A stretch of DNA of 64,000 nt from Dallia pectoralis (GCA_029465975.1 CM055728.1:28922052-28986051), one strand, 5' to 3'; shown: positions 39,366 to 49,550, counted from the first letter of the stretch. The notes: generated from the letters alone by a model not told the origin. Translations and numbers: made by a program.

Positions 39366-40528
39366 CTCCATCCACAGCCGGGCCAGGTGCAGGCGAAGGG
39401 TTTCTCTCCCGTGTGTCGCCTGAGGTGGGCCTTCAGGTGGCTGCTCTTGGTGTACATCTTGGCACAGCCGGGGAAGGTGCACTTGTGCATTTTTATAAGG
39501 TCTGCTACCGAGCTCTTCTGGAACTTTGGCCCTCCCGCCAGGAGCCCCGACGACTGTCCTTCCCCGAGCCCCGTCTCTCCGGCGCCCAAGGGCTTGGCCG
39601 CTATCGGCACGGGCGCGATGCGAACAAATTTAGACGAAGTGCCGTTGAGACAGGATGGCGACACCAGTTGGGGAACCAGGGCAAATGTCTGGCCCTGGAT
39701 GCTGACCAGGAGCTGCGCGACTTTGATGTCCGAGGAGGGCGGAGGACTCTGCTGTGGTACCGGTATCGGTATGGCACTGGGACTGGGCTCCTGCTTAATC
39801 TGGATGGGTTGGATCTGCAATATGAGCGGCTCCATGCCGGGTCCTTCCACCGACCCAGGGGTACCAGGTGCGTCCTCCTGTTTGATCACGATGCAACCGC
39901 CAGACTTTGCAGCTGCAGTCGTTGCGTTTCCTTTGGCCTCTGTGGTGCCGACAGTTTGACCCGAGCCCGGTTGCCCATGCTCTGACACCGCCACGTGACC
40001 GTCCACAATCCCGTCGCAACTAGCCTCCCTCTTCAACGCCACCACCTCCATGTTCTCCTCCAGGAACTCCTCGATCTCTTCCAGCGTAGGCTGAAACAGA
40101 AGCCCTGCGTGATCCTCCAGGTCGGCCGAGAACCTGGGGAAATCGAAGCTCTCCTCTTTGGTTGGCGAAGACAGGCGGATCTTCTTTGACTCCCATGCTA
40201 GACCCATTGGGAGGACAGGAGGTTCTGATGGACACAGCGAGGGGGTGACTTCCCTTCCCAGTGTGGCCTGGGAGAGCAGTATGTCCAGGAGACCATCCTG
40301 GCTCTCTCCGCTTGAGCAACTGCCACTGTAGCTGGACCCCAGGAGCTGGGACTCGGGGCTGGAGCAGGACCGAGGGCTGGATGAGTCGCTTAGGTCGTCC
40401 TCTGAGAACCGCGGCGACAGCGCCTGGTAGACGCCGGTGTCTATCACCATGTCCGACAAGTGGCGGTTGTCCGCAGAGCTGCCGTAATACAGGAAGGTCT
40501 CCTCGCCTACTGGCAAGTGATCAACCAT
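39366..40528 (-). CDS. klf15: KLF15 main coding exon (start codon to zinc finger 2)
   Basis: This encodes residues 1-387 and the start of codon 388 of Kruppel-like factor 15, a nuclear zinc-finger regulator of glucose, amino-acid and lipid metabolism in mammals. The start was set at MVDHLP because known KLF15 proteins begin MVDHL; an in-frame ATG nine codons upstream is less likely. Visible KLF15 hallmarks are LLSQATLG near residues 84-91, the acidic activation-type segment TLEEIEEFLEENM at 148-160, two IKQE motifs that could be sumoylated, VAQLLVSIQGQTFALVPQ, and KFVRIAPVPIAAKP. Zinc finger 1 has C350, C355, H368 and H372; finger 2 begins with C380 and C385. The frame is intact across the whole exon, unlike the broken frames in the neighbouring retrotransposon and CFAP100-like gene. 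The complete protein would be 443 residues, somewhat longer than the roughly 416 of human KLF15. Long plus-strand frames over this GC-rich exon are shadows. Confidence 0.96.
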
Positions 40529-40598
40529 TCCTGACTGGATCCAGTCGCTTGTCACTCTGGTTTACGCTTGGCGTGCGATCGGGTTTCGCCTCTTCACC
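40529..40598 (-). other. klf15: klf15 5' UTR part of exon 2
   Basis: A CCTGTTTTGCAG acceptor on the minus strand ends at 40599, giving about 70 bases of untranslated leader before the ATG. This matches the known KLF15 layout with a non-coding first exon. Confidence 0.75.
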
Positions 40599-41823
40599 CT
40601 GCAAAACAGGAACACGTCATTGGTGCCAAGCGTCATGGCGTTAGATGAAATAACGTAAGTGTGAAAAGACAAAGACAGAAGGATGGAAATGGAGATGGAG
40701 AGGGGGATAGAAAGAGAAAGATCATGCTATTATGGGCTATAAGAGAAGTAAATTGTCGAGTGGGAATGCAGATCCACATTGGTTTTTTAGAACAGTGCTG
40801 AATACAGACGTATAAATGCCATATGACAACCCATTACAATTTATGGTTACGTTGAAAAACCGGTTGCTTGTGCGTGTAGCGAGTGGGAAGTTGCCTAGGT
40901 CTATTATATTAGTAAAATTGCTATTTAATATCACAATTATTACAATGCTTTGTTTTACAGTGGCAGTGGAAACATTGGCCTAAGACCTACTGCAGAATTT
41001 TAATCTGTTTACAAACCTGCTACCTTCAAAGGATCAATATTACCACATATTTCAAGAGGCTTTAATCATCATGTATGGGACATGTTATTTAAAACATGCA
41101 TTCTGGAAGAGTAGCAGACACAGTGAAATAAAAATGTACTTGTTTAAACAATTTGCTGAATATTATCATCCAATTTATATCTGCTAGGAAAATGTTGTCA
41201 GAATCTGGCATACAATCGAAAAGTCTTGTTTACAAATAAAATTGTTTTGACCATGTTAAAAAACTATGAGTATGTTAGGTTTATTACATTGTCTGACAAC
41301 ATCTGCAAATGTGTTACGGCTTGAATGGACAGACAGAATGAGCGCCCCCTGGCGTCCGGCTGCAGCACTCAGTGGCTTTATCAGGAGTTACATTAACATC
41401 GAAACGTTTAACAGTGTGGACCACAAACAGCCCAAAGGAATCAGCCCGGAAGCAATTAATCACTGTCATACTCAAGTATTTGCACAACTAAAATAACAAT
41501 TGCAATATTTAGAAGATAAAATAGCAATACAACGACGACTAAGCAGATTGCAACCACACTAATAACGTGCGTATAAGTCGTATTTCCTAATTTAATAAAG
41601 CATCTAAAATATCCGAAACGGAGCCCTTTAGATGCGCGCAGACTTATCATTGCACAAATGTTTTCCTAATATATATATGAATATTCATATAGTCTGCTGT
41701 CGTACCTTGAACCTGCACATTGTTGTCGCCTTAAGGTTGCACTCGGGGGAGCACCGACCAATGCCTTTCTGCTATGTACACTAGATAAAACAGTATTCAC
41801 TCGGTCTCATTTCTGCCACTTAC

Positions 41824-41950
41824 CTTTAAGTGTCGACAGAAATTAAGTCAGTCCACTTGTGGTAAAAAACAATAAATTCTCCGTCGGTAATCTGCGTCAG
41901 TATTCAGTAGAAGTGTTGCGACTATAAGCCCTTGAGACGAGCCACACAAC
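41824..41950 (-). other. klf15: Probable klf15 non-coding exon 1
   Basis: A strong donor, AAAG|GTAAGTGG on the minus strand, lies at 41823-41824. About 110 bases upstream on that strand is a CTTATAG TATA-like box (about 41934-41940), which would place transcription start near 41905. The assignment rests on the splice consensus, the position upstream of exon 2 and the promoter-like sequence beyond. A second possible donor (CAAG|GTACGA near 41703) is an alternative. The upper bound given is approximate. Confidence 0.45.
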
Positions 41951-42120
41951 GCGGATCAGAACAGCTCTAACTGCACTCCACAGTGTCAGTATGACACACT
42001 ACGGACTTATGATTGATGCTGTGTAGGTTACAACCAAGAAGGGGTTGGGTTATGAAGGCTCGTCCGCTCTGCGTCTTCTATTGGCCGAACAGACTTGGGG
42101 GTGGGGCTTCACGTTTGTAG
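41930..42120 (-). promoter_or_regulatory. klf15: klf15 promoter region
   Basis: Read toward klf15, the region has a CACCC/GC-type box (GAAGCCCCACCCCC, about 42104-42117), an inverted CCAAT element (ATTGG at about 42080-42084), and a TATA-like CTTATAG near 41937. The CACCC box is the type of site that KLF proteins bind, so self-regulation is possible but unproven. Further out are a CACGTG E-box (42205-42210) and a TTATGTAA D-box match on the minus strand (42473-42480). Confidence 0.45.
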
Positions 42121-43439
42121 TGCATGAACTAAATGACAGACATGGCAATGCAATAAGTTTGCTCTCTCGCTATCCGCAACTTATTACACACCGGTGGTGA
42201 ATGCCACGTGCACATGAATACACACTGACTGTTTCTCATGAGTTATTTGGGGCTGTGAAGACATTTTTGTTTCATATTTTGGGGAGTTTCCTGAAAATGC
42301 ACAGAAACTCTGCTGTCCCGTGCACCATAGTGTGTTGAGCCAGTGGCTTGACCAAAGTGTACTCGTTTAGATATGGCAGCGACCTGATGAAGACCTGTGG
42401 CTGATCCCTTAAGCACTCACCACTACTTTGCTTTCTGCAGATGTATGGGGGGGGTTGAGTCGAGGAACACATTTACATAACATGTGCAACAGGGAAACTA
42501 TACAATAAGCTAATAAATAATATGTTTGAATAATATTTGTAATTATATTCATTATTGTTTATATTTTCAATGAACAATACAAGTTATATGTGTGTGTATG
42601 AAGTGTATGAATCTGAAATGATGTGTGCCCCATGAATAAAGTGTAATCCAACAGATCTGCCAAGAGGCCATGTGTGAATTCCAATAACTTCCTGAATATT
42701 CCTCCAGTTCACTCCGAGGCACACGGACGTGTCAGTGACATAACAGAAAAAGACTCTGGCTCAACAGCCAATCGTCTGTCTCCTCACACAGATCAGATCT
42801 CTACCGATTTGTAAAAGACCCAATAGACTCTTCCGGAAGCAACGGATTACGCACAGGTGATTACTGAACAACAGCGCAGTGAAAGTCTTGCCCAGGTCAT
42901 TCCTTCTCCCACTAAATGAGCACATTTCTGAAGGGACCTGTTGTTTGAGCGGGGCCCCGTACACACACACACACACAGCCGATTGATGATGTAAGAGGTA
43001 ATCGCGTGCTAACGTAATTGCATAATTCACCACGTTAAATGGTAATCCTCTCTCAGACATGCTTACCCGTCTTTACTCTACACAGCTACACACAGCGTGG
43101 ACAGAAGGACCGGCCAGTAGTTGGCTGGGTGCAAACTCAGTGCCAGCAGACATGACAACACAGAAAAGCAATCTGAGGGCCCAGGACAAGATTTGTGCCC
43201 AAACCTCACACCTATGGACGGTGAGGGACAATGGGACACTTGCTTTCACCCCTGGACAGATCCCTTAGCTCTGACAAAGACAGGGCTTCCTGATGGAAGG
43301 CAGCCACGCGTGTGATCAAACCCTGTAAAATGCAGCAATCTGCACGCCCCTGAGGATAATGGCACGTTCTCTCTAATGCGTAGACAACATGTCCCGTTTT
43401 GGCTCAACACTCCTCTGTCTAATGCACTTATTAGACGGC
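42121..43439. other. Intergenic, klf15 upstream flank
   Basis: Single-copy sequence with no supported gene. Apart from the E-box and D-box matches noted with the promoter, I see only a short CA run at about 42961-42977. Confidence 0.5.
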
Positions 43440-43444
43440 TTAGT
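43440..43444. repeat. Target-site duplication TTAGT (left)
   Basis: Exact 5 bp direct repeat matching 48573-48577 and abutting the TGTCA end of the LTR. Confidence 0.92.
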
Positions 43445-43877
43445 TGTCAGTGTTGATGTAGGTGGCGGAAGGATGGAGCCAGACAACCCACAGATATACT
43501 CTCGAGTCTTTTAATACCGGACGGAAGAAACCCGTCGTATTACTCCACGCCACACAGGCAAAGTAGAGGATGCGACACAGCGCATAAACGAACCACTCCT
43601 CACACGGAGGTATAATAAACAAAGAGCCCGAGCTCACAACAAGACTCGGGCTGCACAATATCACACGTAACATGTAACAATTCCACACAAAGACAACCAA
43701 TACAAAGGGAGTTTATATAGACCTCTAATGAGGTAATGGACACCAGGTGAGTGATGACGAGACTGAACAAGGTGTGCAGGGAGGAGGAGCTTCGGTGACG
43801 ACTAATAGGCCGGGGAGGACGACCGCCGAATACCGCCCGCAGGTGGAGCTGCCGCTTCTCCCGTAGGAGTCATGACA
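43445..43877 (-). repeat. 3' LTR of the gypsy element
   Basis: 433 bp, TGTCA...TGACA. Its first 76 bases in the element's sense carry the end of the integrase frame. A purine-rich tract (GGTGGGGGATAC) directly precedes it on the minus strand and fits a polypurine tract. Confidence 0.95.
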
Positions 43878-45376
43878 GTATCCCCCACCTGACGCGCGGC
43901 TCCGGCAGCGCGTCGACCCCGACCTCGGGGCCGACCCGGAGGACGAGGAGCTGGACGATTAGGGCGCCGACGATGGAACTCCCGTCGTAGTTCTGGGTCC
44001 AGAATATCCCTCGCCGGCACCCAACATTGCTCCTCCGGGCCATACCCCTCCCACTCCACCAGGTACTGGACGACCCCCCCCCGACGTCTGGAGTCGATGA
44101 CGTTGTTCACCCTGTACGCCGGGCCCCCCTCGATGTCCAGGGGGGGCCGGGGGGTCTCCAGCACCCTAGATCGCTGGAGGGGACCAGCCACCACCGGCCT
44201 GAGGAGAGAAACATGAAACGAGGGATTAATGCGATAGTCAGGTGGCAGCTGCAATCGATAAGTCACCTCGTTAACTCTCCCCAGGACTTTAAATGGCCCC
44301 ACAAACCGCGGACCCAACTTCCGGCAGGGCAGGCGGACGGGAAGGTTCCGGGTCGAGAGCCAGACCCGATCCCCCGGGGTGTAAACGGGCGCGTCACTGC
44401 GCCTCCGGTCAGCGGCTGCCTTTTGGCGCTGTCCAGCGTGCTGAAGGTGAACGTGTGTGGCGTCCCACGTCACCTCAGCCCGCCTGAACCAGTCATCCAC
44501 TGCCGGTACCCCGGTGTCAGGCTGGCTCTGCTGCCACGGTGCCAGGACCGGCTGGTAACCTAGAACACACTGAAACGGTGTTAGCTGAGTAGAGGAGTGA
44601 CGGAGTGAGTTCTGGGCATACTCTGCCCACGGCAGAAACTCCGCCCACTCCCCCGGCCGGTCCTGACAATAAGACCTTAGGAACCTCCCCAGATCCTGGT
44701 TAACCCTTTCCACCTGCCCATTAGCTTCGGGGTGGTACCCGGAGGTCAAACTGACCGAGACCCCCAAGCGCTTCATGAACGCCCTCCATACACTGGAAGT
44801 GAACTGGGGGCCTCGATCTGACACAATGTCCTCCGGAACCCCGTAGTGCCGGAAGACGTGTGTAAATAGGGCCTCGGCGGTCTGCAGGGCCGTAGGGAGA
44901 CCTCCCAGAGGCAGGAAGCGGCAGGCCTTTGAAAACCGGTCCACGACGACCAGGACCGTAGTATAACCTTGAGAGAGAGGGAGGTCAGTCACAAAATCAA
45001 TACTCAAATGAGACCATGGTCGCCGCGGAATGGGCAAAGGATGAAGCTTACCTGCCGGAAGGTGTCTAGGTGCCTTACACTGGGCACACACGGAACACGA
45101 AGACACGTACAACCTCACATCCTTAGCCAAACCAGGCCACCAATACTTATTGGTAAGGCAACGCACCGTCCGACCAATACCTGGGTGGCCCGATGACACC
45201 GATGTGTGGGCCCAGCAGATGAGACGGTCGCGAACATCCAGCGGTACGTAAACGCGCCCCTCCGGACACTGAGGAGGCGATGGTTCCACACGCAACGCAC
45301 GCTGGATGTCCGCATCTACCTCCCACATCACCGGCGCCACTATACAAGAAGCAGGAAGAATAGGTGAGTTATCCAC
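43802..45376 (-). CDS. Integrase with C-terminal chromodomain (end of pol)
   Basis: The longest intact part of pol, a 524-codon open frame. An HHCC zinc-binding domain is visible with H57, H64, C94 and C97. The catalytic core follows with D127 (SIDFVTD), D187 (VSDRGPQF) and E223 (QVERVNQ), spaced as D,D-35-E. A GPF-type region follows, and at about residues 420-467 a chromodomain with the motif YLVEWEGY that may target histone marks. The basic, proline-rich tail reads through the polypurine tract into the 3' LTR and stops there. The first in-frame Met is not a true start: in the intact element this would be the end of a polyprotein. It inserts element cDNA into the host genome. Confidence 0.93.
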   Translation of the reverse strand: MDNSPILPASCIVAPVMWEVDADIQRALRVEPSPPQCPEGRVYVPLDVRDRLICWAHTSVSSGHPGIGRTVRCLTNKYWWPGLAKDVRLYVSSCSVCAQCKAPRHLPAGKLHPLPIPRRPWSHLSIDFVTDLPLSQGYTTVLVVVDRFSKACRFLPLGGLPTALQTAEALFTHVFRHYGVPEDIVSDRGPQFTSSVWRAFMKRLGVSVSLTSGYHPEANGQVERVNQDLGRFLRSYCQDRPGEWAEFLPWAEYAQNSLRHSSTQLTPFQCVLGYQPVLAPWQQSQPDTGVPAVDDWFRRAEVTWDATHVHLQHAGQRQKAAADRRRSDAPVYTPGDRVWLSTRNLPVRLPCRKLGPRFVGPFKVLGRVNEVTYRLQLPPDYRINPSFHVSLLRPVVAGPLQRSRVLETPRPPLDIEGGPAYRVNNVIDSRRRGGVVQYLVEWEGYGPEEQCWVPARDILDPELRREFHRRRPNRPAPRPPGRPRGRGRRAAGAARQVGDTVMTPTGEAAAPPAGGIRRSSSPAY

Positions 45377-45392
45377 CTGCCTCTCATGTGTG

Positions 45393-45590
45393 TCATACAG
45401 TCTGGACAGCGCATCTGCCTTGACGTTTTTGTACCCGGGATGTACGATAGGGTGAAATCGAACCGGGTAAAAAAAGCGCCCACCTGGCCTGACGAGGGTT
45501 AAGCCTCCTCGCAGCCCGTATGTACTCCAGGTTACGGTGGTCAGTCCAGACTACAAACGGGTGTTTCGCTCCTCGAGCCAGTGTCTCCAC
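45393..45590 (-). pseudogene. pol fragment: end of RNase H and connection
   Basis: Short open frame with the RNase H motif VVWTDHRNLEYI and an ARRLNPRQARWALF segment typical of gypsy pol. It is separated from the upstream RNase H frame by a shift near 45568 and from the integrase frame by one near 45468, where the plus strand has an A7 run. Confidence 0.85.
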
Positions 45591-45823
45591 TCTGTCAGAG
45601 CTCTGACTACCGCTAACAGCTCCCTATCACCTACGTCATAGTTTTGTTCCGCCGCACTGAGCTTCCGCGAGTAGAACGCACAGGGACGTACTTTGGATGG
45701 TGTGCCCGAACGCTGAGACAGTACCGCACCTATCCCAACTTCCGATGCATCCACCTCCACTATAAACGGATGTGATGGATCAGGGTGAGCCAAAACCTGC
45801 GCAGATGTGAACAGCGTTTTCAA
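45551..45823 (-). pseudogene. pol fragment: RNase H domain
   Basis: Contains IVEVDASEVGIGAVLSQ and AFYSRKLSAAEQNYDVGDRE, the conserved start and catalytic segment of Ty3/gypsy RNase H, which degrades RNA in the RNA/DNA hybrid. The frame is displaced relative to the upstream reverse transcriptase segment by an indel near a C5/G5 tract at about 45865. Confidence 0.88.
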
Positions 45824-46112
45824 CGTACTGAATGCGCAGTCCGTCTCGTTCGTCCAACGAATACGAGACGGCCCCCTTCAACAATGATGTAATGGGAGCT
45901 GCTACCCTGCCAAAATTCTTGATGAACCGGCGATAGAAGTTGGCGAATCCCAAGAACCTCTGTACCGCCTTAACCGTGGTTGGAACGGGCCAATTACGCA
46001 CGGCCGCCACGCGATCAACCTCCATCTCCACCCCCGTGGTTATGTGGAACCCAAGAAAGGAGACTGCTCGCTGAAAAAAACAGACATTTTTCCAATTTGG
46101 CATACAGGTCAT
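45780..46112 (-). pseudogene. pol fragment: reverse transcriptase thumb/connection
   Basis: Contains the VSFLGFHIT and VQRFLGFANFYRRFI motifs that follow the RT palm in gypsy elements. The frame is offset from the RT palm by an indel near the A7 tract at about 46070. After about 45865 the frame runs into unrelated sequence. Confidence 0.87.
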
Positions 46113-46524
46113 GCGCCCTCAGTCGCTCCAGTACTCTGCGAACCAGGGAAACATGGTCAGCCCGGTCGTCCGAGTACACCAGGATGTCATCGATGTACAC
46201 GAACACCCCGCGACCGATCATGTCACGAAAGATGTTGTTCACAAAGGACTGGAAAACCGACGGAGCATTCATCAGCCCGTATGGCATCACCAGGTATTCG
46301 TAATGACCTGAAGTGGTGCTGAATGCTGTTTTCCACTCATCTCCCTCTCGGATACGCACCAAATTGTATGCGCTCCTGAGATCTAACTTAGTGAAAAAGC
46401 GGGCCCCGTGCATTGACTCGATCACAGATGAAATCAGTGGGAGAGGGTACCGATAACGAACTGTGATGCTGTTCAGCGCCCGATAATCAATGCACGGTCG
46501 CAAACCACCATCCTTCTTTTTCAC
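46015..46524 (-). pseudogene. pol fragment: reverse transcriptase palm and fingers
   Basis: Carries KKKDGGLRPCIDYRALN, FFTKLDLRSAYNLVRI, and the catalytic FVYIDDILVYS with the YIDD active site. It copies element RNA into DNA. It is displaced from the preceding frame by an indel near 46535 and from the following one near 46070. Confidence 0.92.
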
Positions 46525-47342
46525 AAAGAAAAACTCGAGGAGGCTGAGGAAGTGGAATGGCGGATTATCCCCTGACTCAATGCCTCGGACACATACGTCT
46601 CCATCGCCTGTGTCTCTGCCTGAGACAGGGGATACACGTGACTATGTGGCGGTACAGAGCCTACCTGCAGGTCGATCGCGCAATCCCCCGGACGATGAGG
46701 AGGTAATTTAGTGGCCAATTTCTTTGAAAATGTGTGTGCCAGATCAGAATACTCTGGGGGAATACGCACAGAGGAGACACTGTCTGGACTCTCCACCGTC
46801 GTCGCACCGACGGAAACACCCATACACCTTCCCTGACACTCCCGTGCCCATCCCGTCAAGGTCCTCTGAGGCCATGAAAACTGTGGGTTGTGTCGAGACA
46901 GCCAAGGCATGCCCAACACTACGGGGAAGGAAGGTGAATCAATAACTTGCAAAGAGATCATTTCAGAGTGTGTGTGTTGTGTGATCATTCTTACTGGTAC
47001 CGTCACCTGCGTCACCATCCCCGAACCCAGCGGTCGACTGTCCAGACCTGTGATGGTTCGGGCACAGGCCAACGGCACCACCGGAATCTGTAACTGACTG
47101 GCATAGGTCTTGTCAATGAAATCCCCAGCTGCGCCTGAATCTACGAGCGCCTTACACTGGGGAGACAGAGGGTAAGTGGGGAAACATACGGTGATGGTTG
47201 TGTGGGTGTCAGAGGACCCGGACGGAGTGTGGGGTGTTCTTACCTTCCTTGCCACAGGAGTGTCAGACCCCCTTTCTCCGGGTGTTGAGACCCGCTGGTA
47301 GCAATGGGAGGCAGAGTGCCCTTTCCTGCCACAAAGGTGCAC
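46521..47342 (-). pseudogene. gag zinc knuckle, protease and start of reverse transcriptase
   Basis: Begins with a CCHC-type zinc knuckle (CGRKGHSASHC, its first Cys now in another frame) that ends Gag. It continues with the aspartic protease active-site motif ALVDSGAAGDFID and then the N-terminal RT region (YSDLAHTFSKKLATKLPPHR). It ends at a frameshift near 46535. Gag and pol seem to be read in one frame here, as in several chromoviruses. Confidence 0.88.
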
Positions 47343-48060
47343 TCCCGAGGCCGCGCGGTCCCCCTGGACGCGGCGCCTCCCACCTCCATAGGCTCGGGAG
47401 CGACAGCTGAGCTGAACGGAACGAAGGGGACGGGCCCGGACCGTCCGCGCGTAGTGAGGAGATTATCCATCTGGATGGCTAGTTCGACGACCTCCTCGAA
47501 GGAGAGGCCAGCGTCTTTACAGGCCATCTCCCTACGGACGTCCGGGTTCAACCGTACCCGAAAGATGTCAATATAGGCCCGTTCGTTCCACCCAGCTCCC
47601 GCGGCCAGAGTCCTGAACTCCAGCGCGAACTCCTGCACGCTCCTCCTCCCCTGCCTCAGGAGAGCAAGATGCTCGCCAGCCGCCCTTCCCTCGGGCGGCT
47701 GATCGAACACTGACCGGAAGTACGTAGCGAACGCCCCGTAGTCCCGCAGGATAGGCCCCCTCTCCGACCAGATGGCGTTGGCCCAAGCGAGGGCCTTCCC
47801 GAGAGGCAGGTGATGAGGGCGGCAACCTTCTGTCGCTCGGAGGGCGCTGGGTTCAGGTCCTCCAAATACAGCCAAGCTGGAGGAGGAACCCCTGGCAGCG
47901 GTCTGCCGCTCCGTCATATGCCGCGGGTCGCTGTAATTTCAGCACCCCCACTCCCGAGGGCGGGGAACTCGGCAACGGGATCTCCGCGGGGTCCACAGGC
48001 TCGGGAAGTCGGTGGGCCAACGGTTCATTGTCGCCGTGAGCGCGGTGATGGCTTCCCCAT
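47240..48060 (-). pseudogene. gag (capsid-like), frameshifted
   Basis: The body of Gag is readable from about 47800 down to 47330 on the minus strand (FRSVFDQPPEGRAAGE, RQGRRSVQEFALEFRTLA, LSFEEVVELAIQMD), matching the retrotransposon Gag domain of gypsy elements, which builds the particle. The N-terminal part continues in other frames: shifts lie near 47810 and 48025, and another near 47335 splits the zinc knuckle. The initiating Met is probably around 48035. Confidence 0.82.
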
Positions 48061-48128
48061 GGCAGTCAGCGTGGCCGAGTGCTGTCCCAGGGTCCCCTGG
48101 ACGTCTGGTTCCATGGCTCCGTGTGCTG

Positions 48129-48138
48129 GTGTGGAATT
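48129..48138 (-). promoter_or_regulatory. Putative self-priming primer-binding site
   Basis: One base inside the 5' LTR boundary, the minus strand reads AATTCCACAC. This is not the TGG that starts a tRNA-matched primer site. It is the exact reverse complement of GTGTGGAATT, which lies in the LTR at the predicted transcript start (48374-48383). This is the layout of the Tf1/sushi self-priming mechanism, in which the RNA 5' end folds back as the primer. Confidence 0.7.
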
Positions 48139-48139
48139 C

Positions 48140-48572
48140 TGTCAGTGTTGATGTAGGTGGCGGAAGGATGGAGCCAGACAACCCACGGATATACTCTCGA
48201 GTCTTTTAATACCGGACGGAAGAAACCCGTCGTATTACTCCACGCCACACAGGCAAAGTAGAGGATGCGACACAGCGCATAAACGAACCACTCCTCACAC
48301 GGAGGTATAATAAACAAAGAGCCCGAGCTCACAACAAGACTCGGGCTGCACAATATCACACGTAACATGTAACAATTCCACACAAAGACAACCAATACAA
48401 AGGGAGTTTATATAGACCTCTAATGAGGTAATGGACACCAGGTGAGTGATGACGAGACTGAACAAGGTGTGCAGGGAGGAGGAGCTTCGGTGACGACTAA
48501 TAGGCCGGGGAGGACGACCGCCGAATACCGCCCGCAGGTGGAGCTGCCGCTTCTCCCGTAGGAGTCATGACA
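48140..48572 (-). repeat. 5' LTR of the gypsy element
   Basis: 433 bp and 432/433 identical to the other LTR. In the element's sense it has a TATATAAA box (48407-48414) and a predicted start 31 bases on, at GTGTGGAATT. An ATTAAA polyadenylation-type signal lies at 48205-48210. Confidence 0.95.
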
Positions 48573-48577
48573 TTAGT
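48573..48577. repeat. Target-site duplication TTAGT (right)
   Basis: Matches 43440-43444 exactly. Confidence 0.92.
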
Positions 48578-49155
48578 GGGCTTTTGTTACACCGTCTCAT
48601 CCTCTTTAATGGATTAGGTCCTTGCCTTTTGCCTACTTCCTCGCATGTTGGCTGGGAATATATTTACACTAGACCTGTATGCAACACAAACCCTGTTGAA
48701 CTGAGCGATATCAGTTATTGTCATTTAAAGTACGAATGCCTTGATCTTATGAATGCTACTTAAAATATTGCATTCAAATTATGTAAGAAAAGATTGCACA
48801 CGCACGCACACTTGAGCACACCATTTATCTGTAAGACAATTCAGACCTTGCAAATGTTCTTCACATCAAGCAGCCTTCAGCTTGATTTGAACAGGTCTGC
48901 TTTCCATGCCAAAGTTGCTGTACCTAGAGTATGTTCTAATGTAAAATCGCTAAAGAGATTTTAGAGAATTAGCTCTTGGTGCCTTGGCTAATTGTTTTAG
49001 TTAGCTGCATCTACGGACACGACTACCAAGACATTTGACCTGTGGCAGTAACACTAAACCTCCAATCTCAGCCTGCCTTGTTAGCGCCGACAAACACAAT
49101 TTCTGTCTAGTTCTCGACTGAACCAGGCATGAATTAGTGTTCAGTTTGGTTTAGT
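48578..49155. other. Intergenic spacer, no gene seen
   Basis: Single-copy sequence between the retrotransposon and a minisatellite. Confidence 0.5.
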
Positions 49156-49550
49156 TTAGTATGGTTGTGTTCAGAATGGTTGTGTTCAGTATGGTTGTGT
49201 TCAGTATGGTTGTGTTCAGTATGGTTGTGTTTAGTATGGTTGTGTTTAGTATGGTTGTGTTTAGTATGGTTGTGTTTAGTATGGTTGTGAATGTGTTTAA
49301 TATGGTTGTGTTCAGTATGGTTGTATTTAGTAGGGTTGTGTTTAGTATGGTTGTGAATGTGTTTAGTATGGTTGTGTTCAGTATGGTTGTGTTTAGTATG
49401 GTTGTGTTCAGTATGGTTGTGTTTAGTATGGTTGTGAATGTGTTTAATATGGTTGTGTTCAGTATGGTTGTATTTAGTAGGGTTGTGTTTAGTATGGTTA
49501 TGAATGTGTTTAGTATAGTTGTGTTTAGTATGGTTGTATTGGTTGTGTTC
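49156..49550. repeat. 15-bp minisatellite, TTCAGTATGGTTGTG
   Basis: About 25 copies of TTCAGTATGGTTGTG or TTTAGTATGGTTGTG, with GTGAATGTG insertions recurring at roughly 9299, 9359 and 9439 past 40000 and giving a higher-order pattern. An MVVFS-type open frame through it is an artefact. Confidence 0.93.

Larger units (their letters stand above)
43445..48572 (-). mobile_element. Full-length Ty3/gypsy LTR retrotransposon (chromovirus type)
   Basis: A 5128 bp element lying on the minus strand. Both LTRs are 433 bp, start TGTCA and end TGACA, and differ at one position (43492 versus 48187). A 5 bp target duplication TTAGT flanks it (43440-43444 and 48573-48577). Domain order in the element's sense is gag with a zinc knuckle, protease, reverse transcriptase, RNase H, then integrase with a chromodomain. 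That order with integrase last is the Ty3/gypsy arrangement, and the C-terminal chromodomain places it among chromoviruses such as the Tf1/sushi group of fish. Gag and pol carry several small frameshifts, so this copy as read is not coding-competent. The element sits between klf15 and the CFAP100-like gene. Confidence 0.96.

Noticed and set aside
39311..39985. Plus-strand frame of 224 codons opposite klf15 exon 2
   Set aside because: It is a shadow of a GC-rich coding exon. No domain, and no similarity I recognise.
48066..48395. 109-codon minus-strand frame in the 5' LTR, repeated in the 3' LTR
   Set aside because: It lies in LTR regulatory sequence, has no known domain and is explained by chance openness.
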